NCBI GenBank assembly: GCA_003577105.1
Contig: QEUQ01000002.1
Span: forward strand, 1-64,000
Direction: 5' to 3'
Origin: Acidobacteriota bacterium
GTDB taxonomy: Bacteria; Actinomycetota; Acidimicrobiia; ATN3
Length of the DNA stretch: 64,000 nucleotides
The notes under the pieces were generated by a model. It made no database searches. It worked only from the letters and a program-made list of their open reading frames with translations, and was not told the origin of the DNA. Position numbers and translations under genes: made by a program. Below, in pieces: positions 9,584-17,566 of the stretch. Every line of letters begins with the position of its first letter. The stretch's first letter is position 1.

Positions 9584-10360
9584 TCAACCCTGAGACGCCG
9601 AGGGAGGTACGTCCGAGTCAGCGTCGCGATCTCTGACGAGCGCAATTCTCTGTGAGATGGGGGTAGTCCCTTCGGGTTGATCGGTGGCATCGGTGGCATC
9701 GGTGGCATCGGCTCGGCCAAGCTTGATGGCACTTTCGATCGTGCCTTCGTCCACCGGCGGCTGCTCGGCTCGGCCCTCCGACGCGAGGTACGTACTTCCC
9801 CTTCTCAGGTAATCGAGACCTGAGGCAACTGTGAAGCCGACAGCGACCCAGATCGCAACCTGACCGACGATGGGAAGTTCATCCAACGCGGGAAGTAGCA
9901 GCACGCCAATGGCAATCGATTGGCTCAATGTCTTGGCCTTGCCAAATGGCGTAGCGGGAACGGTTACCGACCGGCGTGAAGCGTACGAACGAAACAGGCT
10001 TACTGCCAGTTCCCTCAGGGCAATGATTCCAAGCGGTATCCAGCTGACGTGGCCGACGTAGGCAAGGGCTGCAAGGGAGCCCAATACGGCAAACTTGTCC
10101 GCAAGCGGATCAAGGTAGGCGCCCGAAGTCGTTGTCCCCTGTTTCCGAGCGAGAAAGCCATCAAGCAAGTCAGAGGTCATGACCGCGATCCACAGCCCGA
10201 GAGTCCACCAGCGTTGTGATCCCTCAGCCGTGAGAATTAGATAGATGACGAGGGGCAGAGCTGCAACTCGAGCGAAGGTGATGAGATTTGCAGGTGTTAG
10301 AACTGCCGTTGGTCCGAAGGTGAAGTCGGGAAGCTCTGCGGGATCTCGCTCCTCCGGCAA
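9584..10360 (-). CDS. pgsA: CDP-diacylglycerol-glycerol-3-phosphate 3-phosphatidyltransferase
   Basis: Integral membrane CDP-alcohol phosphatidyltransferase that makes phosphatidylglycerophosphate, the committed step to phosphatidylglycerol and cardiolipin. The signature D-x2-DG-x2-AR-x8-G-x3-D-x3-D is intact (DLLDGFLAR then GAYLDPLAD). Several membrane helices follow. The family start NLITFARV is preceded by about 25 extra residues. The C-terminal tail of about 75 residues is hydrophilic and includes an (Ala-Thr-Asp)3 repeat from a 9-base tandem repeat. The start is TTG at 10360, after a GGAGAG site. PgsA is favoured over phosphatidylinositol-type synthases because of its sequence and its pgsA-cinA pairing. 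Confidence 0.9.
   Translation of the reverse strand: MPEERDPAELPDFTFGPTAVLTPANLITFARVAALPLVIYLILTAEGSQRWWTLGLWIAVMTSDLLDGFLARKQGTTTSGAYLDPLADKFAVLGSLAALAYVGHVSWIPLGIIALRELAVSLFRSYASRRSVTVPATPFGKAKTLSQSIAIGVLLLPALDELPIVGQVAIWVAVGFTVASGLDYLRRGSTYLASEGRAEQPPVDEGTIESAIKLGRADATDATDATDQPEGTTPISQRIALVRDRDADSDVPPSASQG
9680..9711. repeat. 9-base tandem repeat in pgsA
   Basis: The unit ATCGGTGGC occurs three times in a row, followed by a partial fourth copy, within the 3' part of pgsA. It encodes an in-frame Ala-Thr-Asp repeat in the hydrophilic C-terminal tail, so changes in copy number would not shift the frame. Confidence 0.9.
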
Positions 10361-10581
10361 CGCCTCTCTCCTCTTTGGAATCTGTTCTCACCGACCTGGA
10401 TCGACCGAGGCAGGCAACCTCAAGTCTGGTATCGCTGCCATCGCAATTCAGCAGGTTGCCCGCCGCGCTCATATCATAGTTGCTCAAGGCATCGGGCTCG
10501 GCGGGGTCGGTAACTGCTAGGCGGTTGCCGCGAGCGATGACCGCCCAAGAGATTGCGACAAACCAAGGCGAGGAGCGCTCA

Positions 10582-12114
10582 ATGTCCACAGATCTCACCG
10601 ACTCGCGACTTCAGTCATTCAATCCTGCAACACTTGAATTGATCGGCTCAGTTCCGGAGATGACTGAGGGCGAGGTGCGTCAGGCAGTTCAGCGGGCCCG
10701 CAAGACATTCCCGTCGTGGTCAGCGCTGCCATTTCATGAGCGAGCCGACCAGATGCTCGCAGTGCGGGACGTCCTCATGGATCGCGCTCGAGATGTAGGG
10801 CTACGAATCAGCAAGGAAACAGGGAAGCCGCTGGCTGACGCACTGGTCTCGGAAGTCTTCACGTCGGCCGACCTGATTGGCTACTACGCGAAACACGGCG
10901 GGCGGATTCTCTCAGACAAGAGAGTTCCGACCGGAATACTCAAGACCAAGAAGGCCTACAAGACCTATGAGCCGCTTGGTGTTGTGGGAATCATCAGTCC
11001 GTGGAACTATCCCTTTAGCCTTACCTTCAGTCCGCTTGTCACGGCGCTATTTGCCGGAAACACCGTGGTCTTGAAGGGCTCGGAATTCACGCCCCTCGTC
11101 AGCGAAATGATCGCGGAGCTCTTCGCCGAGGCAAACGTTCACCCCGGGATTCTCGAAGTTGTAACCGGCGGGCCGGCAACTGGCGGGTATCTCGTGAGTT
11201 CCGGCCTCCAGAAGATCGTCTTTACCGGATCAACGGCAACGGGCAAGAAGGTGATGGCCGCCGCGGCTGAGACCCTCACTCCGGTTGTCATGGAGCTTGG
11301 GGGCAAGGATCCGATGATCGTTTGCGAGGACGCAGACCTTGACCGCGCGGCCAACGCCGCGGTGTGGGGCGCTTTCACGAATTGCGGTCAGGTTTGTACG
11401 TCAGTTGAGCGCGTATATGTCACTGAACCCGTCTACGAAGAGTTCGTTGAGAAGGTAGTCGAGAGGGCGTCAGAGATCAGGATTGGGTACGAAGAGGGCG
11501 GATCGCAGTTTGACGTTGGCTCAATGACCAGGCCGCAACAGCTTGCAACCGTTGAGGAGCATGTCGCCGATGCGCTTGACAAGGGGGCCACAGTGCTCGC
11601 CGGCGGTGAGCGGAGAGACGACCTAGGCGGACACTTCTACGAGCCAACCGTGTTGGTGGGCGTCAATCACGATATGAAGGTGATGAGCGAGGAGACCTTC
11701 GGCCCCCTCCTTCCGATCATGAAGGTCAAGGATGAAGCCGAAGCTGTTCGAATGGCCAACGAGACCCGATATGGCCTTGCGTCTTCGGTGTGGACCACGT
11801 CGAAGTCACGCGCCCACCGCTTGGTCAAGGAGATCAACGCTGGGGGCGTTGTGATCAACGACTGCTTGGCTCACTTCGGCATGCCCAGTCTCCCCTTTGG
11901 CGGCACCAAGGAGTCGGGAATAGGCCGAACTCACGGAGAAGAGGGTCTGCTTGAGTTCGTTCAGGTCAAGGCAGTTCTAGAAGACAGATTCGGTCCCAAG
12001 ACTGAGCTCTTCTGGTATCCGGTACCCCCATGGCTCGCCTCCGGCCTTGTTACTGCCATGCGTTTGATGTACCGGAGAGGCCTCAAGAACAAGCTGTTTC
12101 CGCCACGTCGATAG
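10582..12114 (+). CDS. NAD(P)-dependent aldehyde dehydrogenase (possibly succinate-semialdehyde type)
   Basis: Aldehyde dehydrogenase superfamily enzyme, about 510 aa, oxidising an aldehyde to the acid. Visible motifs are SPWNYPFSLTF, the Rossmann loop FTGSTATGKK, general base Glu in MELGGKDPM, and catalytic Cys in TNCGQVCTS (about residue 272). ETFGPLLPI and PFGGTKESGIGRTHGEEG follow. A C-terminal extension with an apolar stretch and a basic RRGLKNKLFPPRR end suggests membrane association, as in fatty-aldehyde-type members. The ATG at 10582 follows GAGGAG; a GTG/TTG-type extension upstream is unlikely. Family is certain. Among possible substrates, succinate semialdehyde or long-chain aldehyde fit best, but neither can be proved from sequence. 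Confidence 0.9.
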   Translation: MSTDLTDSRLQSFNPATLELIGSVPEMTEGEVRQAVQRARKTFPSWSALPFHERADQMLAVRDVLMDRARDVGLRISKETGKPLADALVSEVFTSADLIGYYAKHGGRILSDKRVPTGILKTKKAYKTYEPLGVVGIISPWNYPFSLTFSPLVTALFAGNTVVLKGSEFTPLVSEMIAELFAEANVHPGILEVVTGGPATGGYLVSSGLQKIVFTGSTATGKKVMAAAAETLTPVVMELGGKDPMIVCEDADLDRAANAAVWGAFTNCGQVCTSVERVYVTEPVYEEFVEKVVERASEIRIGYEEGGSQFDVGSMTRPQQLATVEEHVADALDKGATVLAGGERRDDLGGHFYEPTVLVGVNHDMKVMSEETFGPLLPIMKVKDEAEAVRMANETRYGLASSVWTTSKSRAHRLVKEINAGGVVINDCLAHFGMPSLPFGGTKESGIGRTHGEEGLLEFVQVKAVLEDRFGPKTELFWYPVPPWLASGLVTAMRLMYRRGLKNKLFPPRR

Positions 12115-12599
12115 TGGCATCAAGGACGCGTCGAGTCGAGACGCGACTTGGCTGGCTGATGGCTAGCGAGGTCGACAATGCCATTTCGGAGGTGCGACTT
12201 CTGAAGCGGCCCGCAGTCGACGAAGCTACAGCCGACAGCAGTAAGTTGCTTGACCAGCTCTTCGAGGAGCTAGCGGAGTATCTCGACGGCCAACGAATGG
12301 ACTTCACCGTGCGCTGGAGGCTAGATGGAGCAAGCGAGTTCACTCAAGATGTGCTCTCCCATCTCACCGAGGTCGGATTTGGTGAGACCATCAGTTACGG
12401 TGAACTAGCAAGTAAATCGGGGCATGCCGGCGCCGCAAGAGCAGTGGGCAACGCCTTAAACCGGAATCCTCTCCTGATTCTTGTTCCCTGCCATCGTGTG
12501 ATCGCAGCGGATGGAACTATTGGGGGCTTTGGCTCAGGACTTCAATGCAAGCGAGCACTTCATGCCGTCGAAGGAATCAGGCCTGTAGCGAGATCCTGA
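12114..12599 (+). CDS. ogt: methylated-DNA-[protein]-cysteine S-methyltransferase
   Basis: Suicide repair protein that removes O6-methyl groups from guanine onto its own cysteine. The C-terminal DNA-binding domain has GFGETISYGELA, the RAVGNALNRNPLLIL helix, and the acceptor-site motif PCHRV. About 161 aa, normal for Ogt. The GTG at 12114 overlaps the stop of the aldehyde dehydrogenase gene (TAGTG), implying translational coupling; a longer frame from 12030 would run inside that gene. No Ada N-terminal domain is present. Co-expression with an aldehyde dehydrogenase may reflect detoxification of reactive carbonyl or alkylating compounds (inference). Confidence 0.93.
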   Translation: MASRTRRVETRLGWLMASEVDNAISEVRLLKRPAVDEATADSSKLLDQLFEELAEYLDGQRMDFTVRWRLDGASEFTQDVLSHLTEVGFGETISYGELASKSGHAGAARAVGNALNRNPLLILVPCHRVIAADGTIGGFGSGLQCKRALHAVEGIRPVARS

Positions 12600-12623
12600 T
12601 CCCTTGCATGGCGCAGCTGAGCC

Positions 12624-15398
12624 TCAGGGAGTCTCTCCCGCAGGACGAATTTGAACCCTCGTCGTGCGATCGAACTGCGCGGGTTGCCACTGAAAAGGCA
12701 TGTAGTGGAGATGCCCCCATCCCGTTGCGAGATGAAGCCACTTGACCATTCCGGGCTCAACGAGCGTCGAGTCGCGCCAGTGCTCAAAGGCATATGGCTC
12801 CCACGAGGAGTACATCACTACTTGGCCGGGGCGAACCGAGCCAGAGACACGAGCATTAACCAGGAAGGACCCGACGTCATTTGAGACCTCGACCACCGAA
12901 TCGTCAGCGATGCCGAGTCTGGTCGCGTCAGCTAGAGCAATTCCTATAGTCGGGTGACCACGCGTGGTTCCGAGCACGACTGGATTAGTTGCGTTGCAGG
13001 CGTGAATCGACCACCTCGGATGCCCTCCGGTCATCATGAACGGGTAATCGCCGCCCATTGCAGGCGGGTCTTTGTGGGTTGGAAGATCCTCGCCGGCCTC
13101 GATAAACCACGGGTGGTCAATGAAGAAGGTCGCCCTGCCAGTAAGCGTCGGGTAAGGGAGAGATCGCTCAACATGGAAACGTAGCCCCACAAAGATCTCA
13201 TTGGAGAGTGCCTGCGATCCCATCAGGATTCCCGACGGGAAAGCACCGTTGCCCGCAATTGGCGCCCAACCGGTTTCACGTAGCTTCGAAAGGGAGAGGT
13301 CATCTTCAAGGAGGCCCGAAAGCGCAGAATCTCTCACCATCTCCTCGACCACGGCCTCGTCGTCTGCGAGCGCACCCCCGAGGGTGAAGGCGTCGCCCAG
13401 CTCGGAGAGGGGTTTCGGTCGAATCCGCCCGACCGTGCGGTCGCCCATCTCGCGTTCAGTGGCAAGTGATGCAATTCTTTCGGCAAGAAGCCTGAAGATT
13501 TGCCAGTCCGACTTGGCCTCGCCTCTCGGAGTAACGGTCTGATCCGAGAAAGCCAGCTCGAAGGAGTGCGATATCGGGTACTGAAGATTGACTCGCTCGT
13601 CTTCGTGGGCCGCAGGCAGGAGCAGATCAGCATGCATGCCCGCTGTGTTGATCCGGTTGTCCAGGGAGATGACCAGGTCGAGTTCTGGCCACAAGTTCTC
13701 GAGGAGCATTCGCTGCCCCCCACGAGTTCTACGGAGTGCGTTGGTTCCAGCTTCGATCAGGACCCGAGGCTTGACATCAGGACCCGGGCGGTTGAATGCG
13801 CGCCACTGACCTAGGGCCTCCTCAAGATATTCGCCAAAGGGCCGCGGGGCTCCTGACCATTCACTCCTTTCCCAGATCTCGCGATAGCCGCAGTGGTTGA
13901 GCCAGAGAAAGAAAGGAGGCGTCGTCGAGCCAAGCCCGGCGGTGGCCTGATTGATTTGGCGAAGGGCCCGCACATCAATATTCACCGGACCGGAGCCTTC
14001 AGGATCGAATTCCGGTGAAGTCATCGCGACTTGGTCGATGACCTCCGCTGCAGCCTCAACTCCGGCACGGGTCTTGAGTTCCAGCAGATACGCGCCGTCA
14101 AATGGGAAGACTACGAACGTGTCGAAGCCGGTGCCGGGCCGGCCCCAGTTGCCGGTGAGTGCCATCAAGAGATCCGCGGAACGCTCCATGAGGTCGCCGT
14201 TGAAGTGCTTGGCAGTGTCGAAGCCCTCGTAGTACTTGGTACGTTTTGCAGCGACCGCGCGCGCGAGGTCCCGGATCGTTTTTGGGTTGACGCCGCATAT
14301 CTCCGAGGCTGCTTCCGGCGAAAACTCCTCGAGGCGATCAGTGAGAAGCTGAAAAACCGGTGTAACGGCCACCGGCGATCCGTCGCCGAGCGCGACTGAG
14401 TACTCTCCCCCGAGCGCCGGGCGGAATCCGTATTCGAGCGTGTCGTGCGGTACGAGAGAGAGCTGCTCTCCAGCTGAGGCATCGGGATTCCAGACGTAGA
14501 ACCGTTCGTTGCTGCCCCCGCCGGTCACGTCTCCCTCCCGCAGAAGGGTTCCCGTGTCTGTCCTTACTAGGAGCGGCAAGTCGGTCTGGCTGCAGACAAA
14601 GTCCGCGTCGTACAGGTCTTCGCTGACAACCCCATGTGCCATTGACATGGCGAGAGCCGCGTCGGTCCCCGATCGCACCGGTATGTACTTGTCGACGTGC
14701 GGAGCGGAGGGGCTGAAATCAGGAGCGATGAGCACCACCTCGGCGCCGCCATAGCGTGCCTCCGCGATGTAGTGATAGTAGGGAATCCGGGTGTATGCGG
14801 GATTCGCGTGCCAAATGAGAATCAGTTCTGAGTTGAACGTATCGTCGGCCGCCGATCCGCCGGCAAAGGACCCGAAAGTGAGGTAGTGCCCGGCGGGGAA
14901 GTCGTTGACTGTCGCGTTGCCGTCTAGCGAGACGGCGCCCAGGATATTGGCGAAACGCAGATACCCAAGGATCGTCAGCATGCCCCCCTCTGGACCCTCG
15001 TCCACAAGTATCGCTTCGGGGCCTGACTCTGTAATGGCATCGAGAATTGAGCCCGCTGCGATGTCAAGCGCCTCGTCCCAACCGATCTGCTCCCATTCAC
15101 CACTACCGCGAGGCCCGACCCGCTTCATCGGGTGGACGAAGCGATCGCCGGAGTCGCGCTGAATACTCCATGCCGCCCCCTTCTGACATCCCATTGGATT
15201 TCTGTCTGGTACGGCGGGATCTATCGCAGGAAAGGTGCCCGCCTGCTCCTGCCACAAGACGGCGTCGTTGGCGGCAAACACCTTGTAGCAACAGGTCGCG
15301 AGGCAGTTGGAGCAGTGTGTGCCCCAGGTCATCCTCTCTGGCGCGTGAAGTGCTCGATAGCGAGCCTCGGTGGCGGTTCCGCCCGGAACGTCGAACAT
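12624..15398 (-). CDS. molybdopterin oxidoreductase, type II DMSO-reductase family catalytic subunit
   Basis: A 924 aa molybdo-bis-PGD enzyme. The N-terminal Fe-S site is H28-x3-C32-x3-C36-x34-C71, with the histidine ligand and NPMGCQKG motif typical of the NarG/ethylbenzene-dehydrogenase/chlorate-reductase (type II) branch. The expected Mo-ligand aspartate is in NDFPAG (D166). The C-terminal molydopterin dinucleotide-binding domain follows (GHPRWSIHACN, then TRLGIADDSVVEVSNDVGSF). No Tat signal is visible, so it should be cytoplasmic. No Fe-S beta, heme gamma or TorD-like chaperone gene is adjacent, which is unusual. A radical SAM gene lies 44 bases upstream on the same strand. Substrate cannot be assigned: nitrate, chlorate, hydroxylation of hydrocarbons, or something else. 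Confidence 0.88.
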   Translation of the reverse strand: MFDVPGGTATEARYRALHAPERMTWGTHCSNCLATCCYKVFAANDAVLWQEQAGTFPAIDPAVPDRNPMGCQKGAAWSIQRDSGDRFVHPMKRVGPRGSGEWEQIGWDEALDIAAGSILDAITESGPEAILVDEGPEGGMLTILGYLRFANILGAVSLDGNATVNDFPAGHYLTFGSFAGGSAADDTFNSELILIWHANPAYTRIPYYHYIAEARYGGAEVVLIAPDFSPSAPHVDKYIPVRSGTDAALAMSMAHGVVSEDLYDADFVCSQTDLPLLVRTDTGTLLREGDVTGGGSNERFYVWNPDASAGEQLSLVPHDTLEYGFRPALGGEYSVALGDGSPVAVTPVFQLLTDRLEEFSPEAASEICGVNPKTIRDLARAVAAKRTKYYEGFDTAKHFNGDLMERSADLLMALTGNWGRPGTGFDTFVVFPFDGAYLLELKTRAGVEAAAEVIDQVAMTSPEFDPEGSGPVNIDVRALRQINQATAGLGSTTPPFFLWLNHCGYREIWERSEWSGAPRPFGEYLEEALGQWRAFNRPGPDVKPRVLIEAGTNALRRTRGGQRMLLENLWPELDLVISLDNRINTAGMHADLLLPAAHEDERVNLQYPISHSFELAFSDQTVTPRGEAKSDWQIFRLLAERIASLATEREMGDRTVGRIRPKPLSELGDAFTLGGALADDEAVVEEMVRDSALSGLLEDDLSLSKLRETGWAPIAGNGAFPSGILMGSQALSNEIFVGLRFHVERSLPYPTLTGRATFFIDHPWFIEAGEDLPTHKDPPAMGGDYPFMMTGGHPRWSIHACNATNPVVLGTTRGHPTIGIALADATRLGIADDSVVEVSNDVGSFLVNARVSGSVRPGQVVMYSSWEPYAFEHWRDSTLVEPGMVKWLHLATGWGHLHYMPFQWQPAQFDRTTRVQIRPAGETP

Positions 15399-15442
15399 GG
15401 CCTATCCAATCACGATGCAGCTTGCGTTAGCAGCGCGAACTC

Positions 15443-16435
15443 TCAGGTGTGAACGGAACCATATTGCGGGACGTCGCCGGCGACTAGCATCTCAAGCTGC
15501 TCGGGATCGACTCCGGCCCGAGCAGCCATGTCGAAGACGACCCATCCGCCGCATCGGCTGCAGTCAACGTCATCTCCATAACAGCAATACGGCGTGGTGA
15601 AGTGATCTCCCTCCAAGTAGAGCGGCAGAAGCATCTTCTTAGGAAGGCAGTGCTTAGTCACCAATGGTGCAGTCTCGGGCGACATGAACTCTAGGGAGCG
15701 GCTCCGGTTGCGGATGAAATCCGGATACTTGGCCTTGAGGCGCTGAACTTCTCGGACGGCTCCCATTCGTGTCTCGAGATCCGGCCACGCGAGTTCCGAG
15801 TTGTCGCCGGAACTGGGAACATAGAACGAGAAGGTCATCCATTGGGCGTTGGTCTCACGAACCTCGCGCACCAATTCCTCGAGGGCATGTTGATTGCTAG
15901 CAGTGACCGTGCACTGAATCTGCACAGAGCTCTGAAATCCCTGTGGGATTGCGGCGAGAGTCTTGAATACCCGCTCGTAGACCCGTTTCCCTCGTACTGC
16001 GTCATTGATCTCAGCGGGACCGTCCAGTGAAATGACGTAAATAACGTCTTCACCGAAGTCGACGAGCGGAAGTGTTCCGTTGGTGGTGATGATGTTCCGG
16101 TCGAAGAGTTCGATTCCAGGCGCTAGCACGTCTTTGCGCAGGAGGGGTTCTCCTCCCATCCAGAGCATCAGAGAAACGCCGTGGCGGTCTCGAATATCGG
16201 TTAGCACCTCGATGATCTCAGTCGCACTCATTTCGAGGCGCGGGCTCTGCGATTCGTTCGGATTGCCGTCGCGATAGACAAAGCAATGCTCGCACTTCAA
16301 GTTGCATCTATTTGTGACGTTGATGATGGCAATTGGAAACCGGTCACCGGGCCGTCGCCCGTGGCTTAGGTGAAGCCGCTCAATTACATCCACAAGAGCT
16401 GTCCGTCTCAGAGGTTGGCCCGCGCCTTGAAGCAT
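15443..16435 (-). CDS. radical SAM protein with C-terminal cysteine cluster
   Basis: A 330 aa radical SAM enzyme. The SAM-cluster motif is C44-x3-C48-x2-C51 (NRCNLKCEHCF), followed by WMGGEPLLRKD and ITTNGTLPL. The C-terminal part has C263, C284, C285, C292 and C295 (PYCCYGDDVDCSRCGGW), suggesting an auxiliary iron-sulfur cluster of SPASM or twitch type. Such proteins modify peptides or proteins, or act in cofactor synthesis. It lies directly upstream of the orphan molybdoenzyme and is probably in the same transcript, so a role in activating or modifying that enzyme is a reasonable inference. No precursor-peptide gene was found in the 44-base gap. Confidence 0.85.
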   Translation of the reverse strand: MLQGAGQPLRRTALVDVIERLHLSHGRRPGDRFPIAIINVTNRCNLKCEHCFVYRDGNPNESQSPRLEMSATEIIEVLTDIRDRHGVSLMLWMGGEPLLRKDVLAPGIELFDRNIITTNGTLPLVDFGEDVIYVISLDGPAEINDAVRGKRVYERVFKTLAAIPQGFQSSVQIQCTVTASNQHALEELVREVRETNAQWMTFSFYVPSSGDNSELAWPDLETRMGAVREVQRLKAKYPDFIRNRSRSLEFMSPETAPLVTKHCLPKKMLLPLYLEGDHFTTPYCCYGDDVDCSRCGGWVVFDMAARAGVDPEQLEMLVAGDVPQYGSVHT

Positions 16436-16455
16436 ACGTCGAATAGAGTCACCCC

Positions 16456-16956
16456 ATGTCCAAGAAGAGCAAGATTCTGGTTTCTCTGTTGGTGCTTGTG
16501 CTTGCAGCCGGCGCGATCGGATACTTCTCGCTTTTCGGGAAGGATGCGCAGCCCGGTCCAGAAGCCAGTCCGGGCACAGTCTCCCAAGAGCCGAGCTTCG
16601 CCCCGGTTCAACCCGGTCCGTCAGCCACGACCGCGACGGCGTCCCCGGGCACTAGCAGCCCATCGCCCGCCTCGGATTTGAAAGCAGATCCAAGGTCTGC
16701 GGTCGCAGGGCTGGTCGAGGCGCGCTTCAACAACGACGAATCAAGGGCGAGACAGTACGGATCTGAGGCGGCGGTGCGCCAGATCTATTCGTTTCCGCCG
16801 TTCAACATTCGCGAGGCAACCGTCTCGTGCAGTGAGCAAGGAAACAAGGCAACCTGCTCAGTCTCATCGCCGGCGGCAGGCGGATCCATGATCATGGCGT
16901 TGTCTAGGACAACGACTAGTTGGAGGGTGGAACAAATTGAGCCGGTGATCGACTGA
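16456..16956 (+). CDS. membrane-anchored or secreted protein of unknown function
   Basis: A 166 aa protein that I do not recognise. It has an N-terminal KKSK basic tip and one hydrophobic helix (about residues 7-27). A Pro/Ser/Thr/Ala-rich linker of about 45 residues follows, then a small folded domain (about 75-166) with a cysteine pair (SCSEQGNKATCSV). This fits a cell-surface protein with an extracytoplasmic domain; the domain could be NTF2-like, but this is a guess. The ATG lies 20 bases from the divergent radical SAM gene. It converges with the DUF4333 lipoprotein gene across a 9-base inverted repeat. Confidence 0.7.
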   Translation: MSKKSKILVSLLVLVLAAGAIGYFSLFGKDAQPGPEASPGTVSQEPSFAPVQPGPSATTATASPGTSSPSPASDLKADPRSAVAGLVEARFNNDESRARQYGSEAAVRQIYSFPPFNIREATVSCSEQGNKATCSVSSPAAGGSMIMALSRTTTSWRVEQIEPVID

Positions 16957-16971
16957 GTCAACCACCGGCTC
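16939..16971. terminator. possible bidirectional terminator hairpin
   Basis: GAGCCGGTG at 16939-16947 is perfectly complementary to CACCGGCTC at 16963-16971, giving a 9-base GC-rich stem with a 15-base loop that contains the stop codon of the upstream gene. It lies between two convergent genes, where a shared terminator is expected. There is no T-run, so intrinsic termination is uncertain. Confidence 0.4.
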
Positions 16972-16990
16972 GACTTGATCTAACGATCGA

Positions 16991-17497
16991 TTACGACTGA
17001 GAAAGCTTCCACTCCACGTCGCCGTCGTCGCTCGTCACTTCAACCTTTACCGTAGCCGTATCGCCTGACGCGTCCTCGGCCTTGCACTCGAACTTGTAGC
17101 CCTTCTTCTTGAGTACCTTTGTTGGACAAGTAATGTCCGCAGAGATGTTGTTCTCTGATGCAAGGCTGGTTGAGACTTCATCTTCAACCTTCTCGCTCGG
17201 TGCGACTTCGTACTTGGATTTCCATTGGACGTTGCCTTTGTCGTCGTTCTGAGTTACTTCAACAGGCAGGTCCTCGGTGAGGTCCGAGGTCTTCACGGTG
17301 CAGCTGAAGTTCGAGCCGGACTTGGCCTCAACTTCAGTGGGGCAAGTCACGGAGTCCACTTTGAGCCCCATTTGGCTCGAGACTCCGCTCTGAATGCTGG
17401 ACTTGACCTTCTCCATGTCGAGCTTGGCTGGCCCACATGCTGCCAGGGCAAGCATCACGATTCCGGCGAGGACAACGCCGGCCGACTTCAAGCGCAC
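16991..17497 (-). CDS. lipoprotein with two DUF4333-like domains
   Basis: About 168 aa. It has a signal sequence ending in a lipobox (LALAAC) and then two repeated units. Each unit has the pattern of a short helix, a cysteine in VTCP or ITCP, and a second cysteine in FSCTV or FECKA. This is the DUF4333 pattern, common in actinobacterial cell-envelope lipoproteins and of unknown function. The GTG at 17497 is chosen because GAGG lies 8 bases before it; a GTG at 17506 has no ribosome site. The protein should be anchored to the outer face of the membrane. Confidence 0.8.
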   Translation of the reverse strand: MRLKSAGVVLAGIVMLALAACGPAKLDMEKVKSSIQSGVSSQMGLKVDSVTCPTEVEAKSGSNFSCTVKTSDLTEDLPVEVTQNDDKGNVQWKSKYEVAPSEKVEDEVSTSLASENNISADITCPTKVLKKKGYKFECKAEDASGDTATVKVEVTSDDGDVEWKLSQS

Positions 17498-17566
17498 AAT
17501 GATCACCTCACGCGTTCGACTTCGTGTGCGAAGTTGAAGGCTATCGCATCTCGGGTTCTGCGAGAC

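Noticed and set aside
12600-12700. TTTGAACCCTC segment resembling a tRNA T-loop
   Set aside because: It lies within the C-terminal codons of the molybdoenzyme and no cloverleaf or acceptor stem could be formed.
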